This document shows, piece after piece, positions 36,743 to 48,739 of a DNA stretch of 64,000 bases; within the stretch, counting starts at the first letter, position 1; each line of letters starts with the position of its first letter. Where the stretch lies: the NCBI GenBank assembly GCA_961205875.1, contig OY540812.1:34357098-34421097 (forward strand). The letters run 5' to 3'. The position numbers and the translations under genes are program-made. Under the pieces are notes generated by a model. The model saw nothing but the letters and a program-made list of their open reading frames with translations, did not search any database and was not told the DNA's origin. The stretch is from Sialis fuliginosa. Taxonomy: Eukaryota > Arthropoda > Insecta > Megaloptera > Sialidae.

Positions 36743-37461
36743 TACCGGGTGTTCCAGACCACCCGTTCACTATGTTTTACGCCCAAACTATTAAAGATAG
36801 AGTTTTATGATAAAAAATTGACTATATATGTATATCGACCCTAAAGAATTACAGGAAAATATTTTCAACCCCCTAAAACTCCTTCTTGGGGGGTAGTTTG
36901 AGAGGTACATGCCCGTTTCTCAGCAAAATCAAATGGAATGGTGTATCCAAAAGTAGATAATTTTAAAGATCATAAAAAAGTAAGAAACTTTTGTAAAAAA
37001 ATTTTTCATATATTAAATTGTTTAGAAAATATGGCGACTTGTTCCCAAATTTTAAGGTTTTACTAAAAGCGCTCTAGTTTCGTTTAATATTAATGAAATA
37101 TTATTTTTTATTTTTCTTTAAAAAGTAGAAATAATGAACTTTCTAATGATATCTGATTATTTGAGATTTGGATAGTTTAAAGTGTCATACGCGACATATC
37201 AAAAATACAAAAGTTCAATTGGGGATAATTCAAAATTTTTAAACGGAATGATATATCAATTAGTACTTTATCTTAAAAAATATATTTAAATAAACAACTT
37301 TTGTTAAGAAAATTTTAAATTTTATAAAAAAAAATCAAATTATAATTTAAAATTGAAAAATATTTTATTGTAATTCTTTAGGGTCGCTACATATAGTAAA
37401 TTTTTTATCATAAAACTCTATCTTCAATAGTTTGGGCGTAAAACAAAGTGGAACACCCGGT
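36743..37461. mobile_element. Long hairpin element G with ACCGGGTGTTCC tip
   Basis: 719 bp. The left end ACCGGGTGTTCCAGACC and right end GGAACACCCGGT are inverted. The arms share TTACGCCCAAACTATT and ATCATAAAACTCTATCTT. The tip resembles that of element F (TATACCGGGTG). No ORF. Confidence 0.82.
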
Positions 37462-37929
37462 CATATACCTTTCAGTGTATTTTTTAAGTCGGATTTATTT
37501 TTATTTTTTAAGTTTTTTATTTTTATGTACCAGAAACTAAATGTTATTAGTGGTAATGAAGTACTCGCTTATATACGAGTATTTCTACAACATAATATAA
37601 TCTTAATTTTCACCGTCGTATATACATAGTCACAACATTTAATAAAGTTTCAGCTCGGTAATATAACGATGATTTTTAGTTTGAAGTGCATAAGAAATTA
37701 GTACATAAACCGTAGTATGACGCTGTACTTGTATGTGCGCGCATGTTTGTATTACGTACGTCTTGTCATAATCTCTGCTTGTTAATTTCTCAAGAGTATG
37801 TCATATTGCTAACATCATGTGGTATCTTTGATCTTATCCCCAGCTTTCGTTGGTTTCCTCACTTACACTCTGTAGCAGTGGTTCGAAAAGTTTTTGCTTG
37901 CAATCATCTTTAGTAAATAATGAAAAGAA
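37462..37929. other. Intron DNA, unassigned
   Basis: AT-rich, no features. Confidence 0.3.
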
Positions 37930-38405
37930 ATATCTGCCATGGGAGCCACGGGACTTTCTTATACGTAATGCTGACAGTGAACAGTGTACGTGGTGATTCT
38001 TAATTTATTAAAATATATTTCTGACAAACTAATAAAAGATAGAATAAAATGAATGGGACATAAACTATAGATAATAATATTATGTATCAAATTAATTTTT
38101 TTGAACGTAATAACTTTAAAAACCGGAAACGGGTGTTTACTCTTGTCAATTTTTGAATTTTCGAATTATTTTTGAAATAAGAAAAAGTGTTTTAGATAAA
38201 AAATATCGAGTTTGTTATCTATGATTATATGGCAAACACGCACACTGTTCAACTGTTACGAACCATTTGTATTATAATAAAATAAAAATTCCAACATTAA
38301 TTAATTATTAGTCAGAAAGATTTTTTTTAAATAATTATTTAGACTCGCCCACACTGTTCACTCTCAGTATTACGTATAAGAAAGTCCTGTGGTACCTACG
38401 GCAAA
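37930..38405. mobile_element. I-family MITE, copy 1
   Basis: The ends ATCTGCCATGGGAGCCACGG and its diverged complement enclose about 470 bp. The outer motif GGGACTTTCTTATACGTAAT is in both ends. The right end continues as 'ggcaaacacgcacactgttcaac', which is itself repeated at 38231 and 38401. Other copies: 45258-45668, 51029-51260, 54648-54702, 63370-63482. Confidence 0.7.
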
Positions 38406-38499
38406 CACGCACACTGTTCAACTGTTATGAACCATTTGTATTATAAAATTTGTTTTTTCGAAAAAATGAATAAACATAAATTATAAAATATTACCTATA

Positions 38500-38800
38500 A
38501 TTTTTAATTTGACCATTTTTCTCTATTTCGCACTGTTTTAAAGTAATTCGTAGAATTCAAAAATTGACGTAGGTAAACATCCGTATCCGGTTGAAAGATC
38601 GTTTTCAAAAATAGGACGTTTTATTCCCAGAAAAAAATTAATCTTAAATATAAAATTTCACCCTTCTACGATTTGTCGTATTTGAGTTACAGAGCTTACA
38701 GACAGACCGACATACACACAGACATTATGGCGAAAATAGTCAGGGAAGGCCAAAATGGATAATTCCATGAAAATCCGGATTTCGAAAAAAATCGGTTTAA
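38500..38800 (+). repeat. AA-family dispersed repeat, copy 1
   Basis: CAAAAATTGACG, 'aatcttaaatataaaatttcaccctt', CAGACAGACCGACATACA and ATGGCGAAAATAGTCAG are shared with 45760-46015. The reverse of part of it forms the loop of the hairpin at 39694-40785. Confidence 0.6.
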
Positions 38801-39221
38801 TTTTATACTCAATAAAAATAGTGTCTAGACTATTTTTAATGAGGATTAAATTTCCCATAAAATTAAAATTTTACTTATTTTTATAAAAACAGTAGTTTAG
38901 TTGTGACAGCCTTTTAGACGTTTATTTTAACAAATAAATCACTTATTAGAATGTCTGTAACTTTTGATACGTTGAATTTTTGTAGGGAATTTTATCTTCT
39001 ACTAAAAAATTAAAAATTGTTGACCTTCTTGCAATTCTTTAGGGGTTGAATTTTTGAGATACGAAGTAGCCATGTCCGTCCTCGGGATGCAAGCTATCTT
39101 ACTGCCAAATTTCATCAAGATCGGTTCAGCGGTTTAGCCGTGAAAAGGTAACAAACAGACAGACAGACAGAGAGACAGACAAACACACTTTCGCATTTAT
39201 AATATTAGTATGGAAGTATGG

Positions 39222-39560
39222 ATAACAATTAAATACAATCATGTAATGTTAAAAATATTGATGTTTCAAATTAAAAATTCAGAAATATACCTTTAGAAGG
39301 AAAAAATTGAGACAGATGTCGTAATCTCAATAATATTCATGCTTTTTATTGAGATTACGACATTTGTCTCAATTTTTTTTCCTTCTGAACGGTATATTTC
39401 TGAATTTTTAATTTGAAACATCAATATTTTTTACATTATATGATTGTATTTAATTGTTATTTATTATATTTTTAGCCTGACGATGATTCTGTGATTCGAA
39501 AGTTTGCGTACACTTTTTCTACATTAAATTTTAACGTTTAGACAATCAAGTTGTTTGTTA
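39222..39560. mobile_element. Rearranged fold-back element Y with a long near-perfect palindrome
   Basis: 39222-39333 and 39346-39460 are inverted copies (about 112 bp) around a 12-bp spacer. The centre GACAGATGTCGTAATCTC is the Y centre. 39470-39560 is the usual Y right arm (CTGACGATGATTCTGTGATT, TTTAACGTTTAGACAATCAA). Confidence 0.8.
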
Positions 39561-39693
39561 TTGAACGTCACTACTACGAGTATTATATTACAAATGCATA
39601 CATACATATATTGTATACAATGTATTCTAAATTGTTTATAGCTATAGAAAATTTAACATTGGGTGAATTAGAAGTGTTGTAATCATGTAGAAA

Positions 39694-40785
39694 CTTTTTG
39701 ATTGGGGAATGCTACTTTCTTTGGTCATATATAAGGTCAATGGAAAGATTTTCAGATAGGGAGCCACTTTAAAATCTGTGTAGATCACGGTTATATCGGC
39801 TATTAAAGATGGCCCCAACCGTTTTTATTAAATTGGATGTATTTCAGCTCCTAGTCATCCCATTTCAATTTTCTTTTGTGTGTTTTAAAGTTCTTATTGA
39901 GAAGATTATTTTGTGTCATTATTCATTCTTCTCTAAATCTTAATCGTTCCCCACAATTTTCGAAAATCTAAAAATTTTACTTTTCTTACGAACTTCATTT
40001 TTATATAACTTTTTTTTTATCTCATATAAAAAATAAATACATTTTTTCCATTGATAACAAGATAATACTATTTTAATTAACAACTTCTTTGGAAATAGCG
40101 TGTTAAACTAAGAAAAATATACTATTTTTGGATCAGTCCATGTCAAGTTTATCTGTACTGGTTTCTCGGATTCAAGATTTTGATGGAAATGTCCATTTAT
40201 ATCTTCTCTGAATCAATTCTGACTATTTTTATCATGATGTCTGTCTGTCTATCTGTCTGTGTATCTGTTTGTCTGTAAACGCTGTAACTCAAAAATGACA
40301 GTAGGTACATAGATGGGTAAAATTTTATATTTAGGATTTATTTTTTTAAGAAAGAAAACCAGCTGTTTTTAAAACCGGAAACGGAAACATGGAATGATCC
40401 AAAAGTAGTCTATTAACACGCTATTTCCAAAGAAGTTGTTAATTGAAACAGTATTATCTTGTTATTTTATTTGTTTATTCTTTTTTATATGAGATAAAAA
40501 AATGATTTTGGGCACAATAAAAAAGATATATAAAAATTAAGTTCGTAAGAAAAGTAAAATTTTCGGATTTTCAAAAATTGTGGGTAACCTTTAAGATTTA
40601 GAGAAAAATTAATAATGACCCAAAATAATCTTCTTAATACGAACTTTAAAACAAACAAAAGAAAATTGAAATCAGATGACTAGGAGCTGAGATACAGCCA
40701 AGGATATTAAAGTGGCTCCCTATCTGAAAATTAATCTTTTGACCTTATCTATGAGCACAGAAAGTGTCATACCACAATCAAAAAG
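39694..40785. mobile_element. Long hairpin element Z, arms ~400-450 bp
   Basis: 1,092 bp. The left arm 39694-40145 and right arm 40385-40785 are inverted copies: CTTTTTGATTG tip, GATAGGGAGCCACTTTAA, GAAAATTGAAAT and AGCGTGTTAA.CTA. The loop is an inverted AA-family segment with GTCTGTCTATCTGTCTG. No coding frame of note. Confidence 0.85.
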
Positions 40786-40910
40786 TGCAGGGTTTTTTTA
40801 CGTACCAGACGTACTATTATTAACTACTCAAAATCAAATAGTATGTGATAGTCTTCTGTTTGGTTTACTTGAGACTACAGTAAGCTTTACTTGCCGTATA
40901 AGTAGCTTAT

Positions 40911-41269
40911 TTGCCGTATTATAAACGTGCTAACAAAATTTGCTAGTTAGCAAACACTTTCAAATGAGATTTCAAACCTATCTGACAGTTATCTTGAAGT
41001 TTCATGAAGTGTCGAACAAGTTTTGAACACGTGTGGTATGTAAACACCAACGGTATTAAAACAGTGATAATTTCGAATTACCAACATGTTAGAGTAATTA
41101 CACAAAAAATCATTTTTTTAGAATGATCGTTCGATTATTTTGTACAGTCAGGTCCCCAGCTGTGTTACAATAAGTTGAAGTATCACTGCTCTAAATTCCA
41201 TAGTAATCTATAGATACTATCAGTGCTTGCTAACTATCAAATTTGCTAGCTCCTTTATAATACCGGACA
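40911..41269 (-). mobile_element. R-family MITE, copy 2
   Basis: Inverse of 53851-54212. Right tip AGCTCCTTTATAATACCGGACA intact in part, left tip GCCGTATTATAAACGTGC diverged. Confidence 0.75.
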
Positions 41270-41756
41270 CTAGGATGTTTTAAATCTTTTTGTTTATATG
41301 CAATATTAAATCCAATCAACAAAGAAAGTACATATTATAATAATTTGTAAGAAACTTTGACAAATATTATACATTTTTATTAATTCATGTGTTTAAAATA
41401 CATAATCAGTTTACTAAAGTGGTTTATTTTAATGTAGAAAGTTATTTTACTTGCACGATGAAGAAAGTTGATACAAAACATGCGTAGGTAATGAAAATTT
41501 TGCATGTGTAGGTACTTAGGTATGTGTAACTAGAAATTACATGAGACGTTAATTTCATGAGAACGAAAGTAAATACTTCTTATTATTACTGTTATTGATC
41601 TATTTCTAGGAAAATTAGTAAGTGGTATACTTTCTTATTGTTAAGTTATTCAATTTATTGACGAAATCTTAATCTTTTTATACCACACTATTGGATGGAT
41701 AGTTAGATTTGATGTGTGTGTTTTTGACATAAATATTTACTTAATTAAAGAGGCTA
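41270..41756. other. Intron DNA, unassigned
   Basis: Nothing recognised. Confidence 0.3.
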
Positions 41757-41764
41757 TTATAGAG

Positions 41765-42469
41765 CAGCGGTCTTCAAACTTTGTCGACTCGTGGAACCCT
41801 TAGGTTATTTCGAGGAACTTATTAAAATAATATTTGAGAATTGGTTACCTGCAAGTATTTATGCTATTGGAAGTTTGGAATTAGCTTTAAATGTAGAAAA
41901 ACTCACACATAGCTATTTTATTCACAGTAGTAACTTCTCAGAATTTTGGAATGCATTCATTTTTAAATATGTATAACTAAATGTATCTTAATATTTTTTA
42001 GTTAATAAACATTAGCCAACTATAGTCTGTTTCATTTAAGATTGCAGCGGTAACTAACAGGAAGCATATACGTGCTCCTGATTGGAAAAAACGCCATGCA
42101 GATTCACAATAACACAATTCTTTTCACTAACGCAATAAATCATGTTGCCTTACAATTAAATTCAAATTATCAGATTAAATTAAAAATGTGTATTATATTA
42201 TCGACATTAGGATATTAGAAAACTAATATTTATAATACAAAGGTTTTATTTCTTACAAAATTTAGAGTGTATGTAAAAACGATTACTTTTTTTTAACGTG
42301 GAGTATCGCTTCTGTGTGCTATCTGTGAATCGTACCGTCTAATCCCCGCCCGCCACTGCAATCTTAAATAAAACAGAGTATAGTGTGTGTTTTATACATT
42401 TTTTTCCGAATTTTTATTTTGACTTACAGAACCTCCAGAGAGATACCGGTACACAGTTTAAGAACACTG
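41765..42469 (+). mobile_element. hAT-like element with CAGCGGTCTTCAAACTTTG tip
   Basis: 705 bp with a perfect 8-bp duplication TTATAGAG (41757-41764 and 42470-42477). Ends CAGCGGTCTTCAAACTTTG and CAGTGTTCTTAAACTGTGT (rc). Carries a TA-flanked MITE inside (42023-42380). Without it, about 345 bp. No transposase. Confidence 0.9.
42023..42380 (+). mobile_element. Tc1/mariner-like MITE nested in hAT
   Basis: 358 bp flanked by TA (42021-42022 and 42381-42382). Ends TAGTCTGTTTCATTTAAGAT and TACTCTGTTTTATTTAAGAT (rc), continuing into TGCAG.GG. The TA duplication suggests the mariner superfamily. No ORF. Confidence 0.82.
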
Positions 42470-42477
42470 TTATAGAG

Positions 42478-43973
42478 TATTATAGATCTATGTGCACTAT
42501 TAATATTAAACATTTTTTGAATATTTTACTTATATATTTTTGTCTGCTATACACATAGAATAACAGTTTTTACTTGTTTATAGTTTATTTTTTTAAATTT
42601 TACCCCCAAAGGGCATAGGGGGATAAGCATATGAAAATTGCCCCCGAAATATATTGGATTGAAATTTTCAGGATATGTTGATACTATAAAAATACTAAGA
42701 TCCTAAAAATTTCAGCGCCTAACCTCAACTGGTTTTCTGAAAATAAAAAAAAACGTGAAAATAAAAAAATAAAAAATTTCTTCGGATTGGATAAACCGAT
42801 TTTGATAAAAAATTTATATGTTTCAAAGGCCTATAGAAGCTTCTCAAAAAAAAATTAAAGCAATATTTATTGGTGGAAAAAAAATTATTTTATGTTATTT
42901 TATTTTTTTTAACTATGATGCTTTTCGAACACAATTATGAAATTTTTTTTTTCAAATCTCATGTACCTCTAGATAACATATAATTTATTCAGATTTTTCG
43001 AAGAATTAGATCAAAGTTAAAAAAAATAAAAACCATTTTTTTGTTAAAAAATTCACCTCTTAATTATTATTTTCTATTCGTAATCTTTTTAATATCATTT
43101 TTTTCTGTACATTTATCACTTTTAATCAATTCAACCATCGAAGAATATTGGGAAAAAAAAATTTTGTTTCATTTTCGATTTTCAATGTAAAAATATTAAT
43201 ACTAATTTTTATGAACAAACCAACCCAAGATTTAATATTATAATATTATTGAAATGTTTATTTTTATTTTTACCGCCGTTATGAAAATATAAAATTTTGA
43301 AAATTGTCATTTTAGTATGACTAGTATAGGGAAAAGAAACGCGTTGATTTATATAGAAAAAATATACTTTTCTAACCATGTTTAATTTTTGAAAAATAGT
43401 CGATAAGCCCATTGTTAAAACGGTTATTACCTACTTATTTACTTATTTATTTTTATGAAACATTTTGACTTATTTTACAAAATATGCTTCCCTTATTAAA
43501 AATATCACGCCTCGCCACTGCGACTATCTGTGTAGTGGTGTAAGCTGTGTTAGGAGTTGAGCGCGGAATTTGAAAAGAATAAATAGTAAATTAAAATTAA
43601 AAAATGATTTTGACGGAAAAATTAAGGTTGGTACCACTATAGTACTAGAGTCAAATGAGCGATTGCGAGCATCATTTATTAACTTTTTATTAAATAATCA
43701 AACGTATTATAAACAAAAAAAATGCCTAACATGATCTCAATGTACTATTAAATTTTGTATAAATCAAAAACAAACTTTTTCCTGCTTCATTAATTTTCTA
43801 ATAGGTACACTTGACTCATAATTACTAGAACAACCTCCTTAAAGGATTCATCTAATTGACTTGAAAATTTGTATAACGAAAATTACAAAAACTTATTGAT
43901 TGTATATTTTTTTGATTAATTATTCCAGAGTACTATGCACCAAATAGAAGACTTTTTATTTATCCACCCGGTA
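42478..43973. other. Intron DNA, unassigned
   Basis: AT-rich. A 'accccc..gggcataggggga' patch near 42602-42625 may be a MITE end. No gene. Confidence 0.3.
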
Positions 43974-44802
43974 TATACCGGGTGGTTTTTTTTTTAACTT
44001 TCAAGCGAATTAATTCCAAAATAACAAATTTTCAGAGAAAATGTTTCATACAAAAGTTTCATGGTTTCGAGGGGGCTAAATATTGACAATATGGGTTAAT
44101 GGGATTTCAGGTTCAACTTTTCTCTTTTAAATCTAAACTTATATATTTTGTTGCAAATTCATAATTAACGAGGAAAAATAAGCAACTTTTACCTGAATCA
44201 TTTTTTCTGAAAATGTCCATTTTTTATGATGCAAAACAAAAAGAAAATTATGGATATTTAACTTTTTTTTACTCGAAATTTTTTAAGAAAAATCGCAAGA
44301 GGAAAAAAATACTTAGTAATTAAGCAATGATTCTCAGAGAATTTTTTTTATTCAAATTTAATATTAACTTTTTAATAAAGTAATTTTTTTGAAATTTCGA
44401 AGAAAAAAATTAAAAACAAATAAAATAAAAATCTCTGAGAATCTTTGCCAAAATCAAAGCACTTAAAATTAATTAAATTAATAGAGTAAAAAATTATTGA
44501 AAATCCAAAAATGTCTCTTTGTTTTGCTCCATCATAAAAAATGGACATTTTCCAAAAAAATGTTTCAGGTAAAAATTGCTTATTTTTCCTCCTAAATTAC
44601 GAATCTGCACCAAAAAATATAGGTTTAGATTTGAAAAAGAAATGTTGAACCTAAAAACCTATTAAGGTGACTTTTTCAAAGTCAACCCATATTATCAATA
44701 TTGAGCCCTCTCGAAATTTTTGTATGAAACATTTTCTCTGAAAATTCGTTATTTTGGAAATAATCCGCTGGTAAGTTTAAAAAAAAAAAACAGCCGGTAT
44801 AT
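43974..44802. mobile_element. Long hairpin element F, copy 2
   Basis: 829 bp with both tips: TATACCGGGTGG and CAGCCGGTATA. The arms match those of copies 1 and 3 (AATAACAAATTTTCAGAGAA; TTTTTACTCGAAA). Confidence 0.87.
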
Positions 44803-45257
44803 GAAAGCTATAGTGTTATAAAATCGCGGGCACAAGTTGTGTCGCATGTAGCTTTTTAAATATTTAGCGTCGGTTAGGCAGAGAGAGGTTATCTTCTTAT
44901 ACACTTTCTGAGTTATTCTTTGTCGTTGTATAAGAGTAGCAGACTTGGGGGTTTTAATGAGGCTGCATGAGAATTTGATACGTGCTTGTAAGTTTTACCT
45001 AATAAGGTTTTTATATTACGTGTCTTATGAATTAGTGATGCTGTACTTAGTGTATAAGAACAGATAATTGGGTGGGGTGACCAACATGTGTCACTTTTCA
45101 AACTTATGAAACTTTTGTTTATTATAATGTCTTTTGTCTAATTTTCCTTCTTCATATTTATGTATTATCTTTTTTAGAAATTATACTGTATTATTTGAAA
45201 TCTATTTTTGAAAATTCAACTGAGAATATTATTGTTATTGTGATATAAACAACATTT
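44803..45257. other. Intron DNA, unassigned
   Basis: Nothing recognised apart from scattered AT-rich tracts. Confidence 0.3.
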
Positions 45258-45668
45258 AAAATATCTGCCATGGAAGCCATGGGACTTTCTTATACATAAT
45301 ACTGACAAATTAATAAAAAAATAAAGAATAAAAGAATATAGAATAAAAATGAATAGGACATAAATTATAGAAAATAATATTCTTTACATATGTAATTTTT
45401 AATGTTTAATGATAAAAGTATAACATTTTATATTAAGGATTAATATTCACCTGGGAAGACAACCACCTATATTTTAAAACGGTCACTAAATTTGATTTAT
45501 GATTAAGCTAGAAATATTCTTTTTAGATAATTAATTAGAATCACCCACATTGTTCACACTGAGTATTACGTATAAGAAAGTCCCATGATTCTAATGGCAA
45601 ACACGTACACTGTTCAATCTCTGTAATACGTATAAGAAAGTCCCATAATACTCATGGAAGATATTTTT
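45258..45668. mobile_element. I-family MITE, copy 2, with doubled right end
   Basis: Left end ATCTGCCATGGAAGCCATGG. The right end occurs twice in tandem (GTATTACGTATAAGAAAGTC near 45565, GTAATACGTATAAGAAAGTC near 45627), spaced about 62 bp. Confidence 0.7.
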
Positions 45669-45759
45669 TCTTTGGTATGAATGTATTTGAAATATCATTT
45701 AAAAAAAAAATTTAAAATAAATATACCATTTTAGATAATAGATAATATTACCTACATTT

Positions 45760-46015
45760 TTTAATTTGACCATTTTTTCTAATTTGCATTGTTTCAAATA
45801 AATTTGAAAAATTCAAAAATTGACAGCTTTCAAAAATAGGTTTTCTTCCCAGACAAAAATTAATCTTAAATATAAAATTTCACCCTTCTATGATTAGTCG
45901 TATTTGAAATACAGCGCTTACAGACAGACCGACATACATACATCATGGCGAAAATAGTCAGAATTGATTCAGGGAAGGTCAAAATCCTGATTTCGAAAAA
46001 ACTTACTTATATTTC
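45760..46015 (+). repeat. AA-family dispersed repeat, copy 2
   Basis: Matches 38500-38800 (TTTCACCCTTCTATGATTAG, CAGACAGACCGACATACAT). The AA repeat follows an I-family element at both loci, so the two may be parts of one larger element. Confidence 0.6.
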
Positions 46016-47157
46016 ATATACACTCAAAATTGATTTTTTATTTATTATTAAACCGCGAAATAAGTTTAATTACACAAAAATACCTCTAAATTCGAAAGGA
46101 TGATAAAATTTCCTTCAATTTTCATATCCTATAAGTAAAAAAGGATCATATTTGACCTATCGGCATTACTTTGAAAATGAGCAATTTTTTCTAAAAATAA
46201 AAGTGGTCCTTTAATTTTTTCCGTGAGTGTACATATAAAAGTAAAAAGATTGTGTTTACTTTTTCAATGTTTTTTTTTTATAAATATGATAATTCAAAAA
46301 AATAAAAAAATGAATGAATTTGGTCTATTTTATAAATCAATAAAATAGAGCGAACGCATATTCAAGGTAAGGAAGCATTGCATGTGAAGACAAATTGTTA
46401 GAGAAATTCGTTAACTTGCAGCCGATCTTGTGGATTATTCATATATAAAGGTTCTCCGTCTCTTTCATGTGTACATCACAGACATCCAGTTGTAAAAACT
46501 TTCACGTTGTGTAGAAAGTCAGTCTCATTTATCTTTCACGGCGTTCGCTCGGTGACAAACACATGGCGAACCATAAATGCAAATCAATTCTTTGCAAGGC
46601 AGCGCCGATTTTTATTGTATATAACATTGCCGTGGTGAATTTTTACAAAAAAAAACCTGTTATGAAATTTGACCTCGGGGTTAAATTTACTTTCTTGAAT
46701 ACACATACTTCGGAGTTTACCCTTTGAACGTGAAAGTCGATTGTACTTTTTTTCCCTTCGACGCGAAAATCGATTATAGTCCACGACTCGAAAAACACCG
46801 TTGCACGCGGGAATCGAATTTTTATTTAAAAAAAATAAATGTAAAATGTCAGAGAAATATTCAGTAAAATCCTTAGTAATTGTTAAATCTTGAATTGTGA
46901 GTAAAATTAAAACATCCGTGCGTGAGTACATTTTTTTCGTGCGTATAAAAATAAATTTCATTTTTAGATTGTCAACTCTATCGGAACACCAAAAAGGATT
47001 TAAAAATGAATTGTAGCTTTATTTTCTTATTGTTTTGTTTGCTATTACTTGTACTAGAAATGCAGTTTATGTAAAATATACACATAATATATTGCACGTA
47101 AAAAATATTAATATTCATCATTTCAAAATTTAATTTACAACAATTATATTAAATCGT
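46016..47157. other. Unique G+C-richer patch with TATA box and small open frame
   Basis: TATATAAAG at 46442-46450 is followed about 110 bp later by an ATG in good context (46563) opening a 54-codon + frame (to 46727; begins MANHKCKSILCK, with a short hydrophobic stretch). On the opposite strand a 125-codon frame (46584-46961) overlaps it. Neither has a recognisable domain. The stretch matches no repeat in the window. Candidate short gene, promoter or relic; I do not assign a function. Confidence 0.25.
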
Positions 47158-47334
47158 GTCAGGAGCGTGACCCGCCGTGCGTGATCGGGCATGAGTAAAA
47201 CAAGCCTTGGGTTGGGGTGAGACACGATCGTGAATACTTTTTATGAGACCGTGAGTGAGCGGGCGTGACTAAAAAATTTTCTCTCGTGAGCGTGCGTGAT
47301 CGTGAGCAACAATTACTCACGCGCACAGCTCTAA
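47158..47334 (-). mobile_element. U-family (hAT-like) right-end fragment
   Basis: GAGCGTGACCCGCCGTGCGT to CACGCGCACAGCTCTA matches the right part of the U element at 51618-52061. The left part is missing. Confidence 0.7.
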
Positions 47335-47562
47335 TTCGAGTTTGAATGAAAAAAGTACCAACACATTTTAAACTACCAAAAAGGGCGTAATTTTGGTCAT
47401 ACAAAAAAATAGATTTATGCTTAACCCACTTTTTACTTAAACTATTTTTTATGTTCGATTACTGTAATTTTTTGATATACATATGTATCTTTATGCATGT
47501 AGTTTACCAAGAAAAATAAATAAAAAAATATGTTTACTGGAAAAGCTGGAAATTGAGAGGTG

Positions 47563-48305
47563 ATATAACGCCCGGTAGTAATGAGCCACTACGACCATTG
47601 AGGAAGGTTTAAGTCACTTGTATTTACTTGAAGTTAACTAAAACACATACGTCCAGTATTATCAAGTTTAACTAAATGCTCTTAACTAACTGTCATATTA
47701 TTAACAGAACCAAGCATAGTATATTTAATCAAATGGGTTTTTAATTTTCTACACTGTGTTTTTACAAAGCATATTATGTACATTTTTCATTGAGAGCAAA
47801 ATTTAGGTAAAAGGAGCATTTAGCGCTAAAGGAGCTTTAAATTGGTTGATAATACCGGGCAATAGAAACTTAAAAACTTTCTTTTTTCGGTTGGTAGATA
47901 TTTGGAAAAAAGAAATTAGTTGGACAAAATGAAATAAATAAAAAAGTTATGTTGGAGTAAAGTATGTAAAAAAACATGTTTTTTGGTGCAGATTGGGGGT
48001 CGTCCATAAAATACGTACGCAAAAAATGGGAATGGGTGGAATTGCCTAGTTTGATTATAAGTGACGAGGAGCGGGAGGGGGTCAGAACAAACGTGACATT
48101 TAAAATATCTATATTAATTTATTCCTATTTTTTTGAAACTATAAAGATTATATTAGAGATAGGTAGGTTTTGTGACATATTATTAGCTAGGGGGTTGAAA
48201 AAATGTGGTGCAGCGTGAAAATGATGGAGATACGGGTCAAAAATGATTGAAATTTGCGTGACGAATTTTAGACCCCTAGGTACATATTACTATCGGGCGT
48301 TATAA
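47563..48305. mobile_element. Element with TATAACGCCCGGTAGTAAT tip
   Basis: About 740 bp. Left TIR TATAACGCCCGGTAGTAATG, right TIR (rc) TATAACGCCCGATAGTAATA. It contains an inner element (47994-48279) whose ends GGGGTCGTCCATAAAATACG and GGGGTCTAAAATTCGTCACG (rc) are partly inverted and resemble a widespread insect repeat. No ORF. Confidence 0.65.
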
Positions 48306-48605
48306 CGCCCACGTAATATAACGATAATTTTTCGGGCGATAAATATCAAAATACAAAAACTTTATTTTATAAATTTATTGCTTATTCACAAGGAAAAATA
48401 ACAAGAAATATATATTACCAATAAGTAACAGTCTAGAAATGTATCTTTTCGAGGACATGATGAAAAGTAATTACACCAATAAACTTTGAACCCCAAATGC
48501 ATCTCTAAGTTATTTTTTGTGGTAACCAAAAAACAAACTCTTTTTTGTAGTTACTATGTTTATTAATATTTATTTAAATTTAAAGCATTTTTTGGGCGTT
48601 ATAAC
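48299..48605. mobile_element. Second TATAACGCCC-ended element, abutting the first
   Basis: Begins at the perfect palindrome GGGCGTTATAACGCCC (48295-48310) and ends at another identical one (48594-48609), after which a third TATAACGCCCGGTAGTAATA starts. The three ends stand in tandem, sharing boundaries. Confidence 0.6.
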
Positions 48606-48739
48606 GCCCGGTAGTAATAAGTTAACTCATTTGTTAGGTGGTTACTAGTAGCATAAAAAAATGATTAATTTTGATTTAACCCTTCAAATCCGAAAAACAA
48701 AACAATGTTCGAGTTTAAATAATCCTGTAAAAATAACCC

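Noticed and set aside
41791..41976. 61-codon frame starting MEPLGYFEEL
   Set aside because: Falls just inside the left end of the hAT-like element at 41765-42469 and has no similarity to a transposase.
46584..46961. 125-codon minus-strand open frame, the longest in the window
   Set aside because: No recognisable domain, composition like random AT-rich DNA with K/R/N/F excess, and it overlaps a TATA-led frame on the other strand. Kept only as part of an unassigned patch.
47158..47404. Arg/Ser-rich minus-strand frame resembling one at 51890-52087
   Set aside because: The similarity comes from the CGTGAGCGGGCGTG repeats of the U element, not from a protein family.
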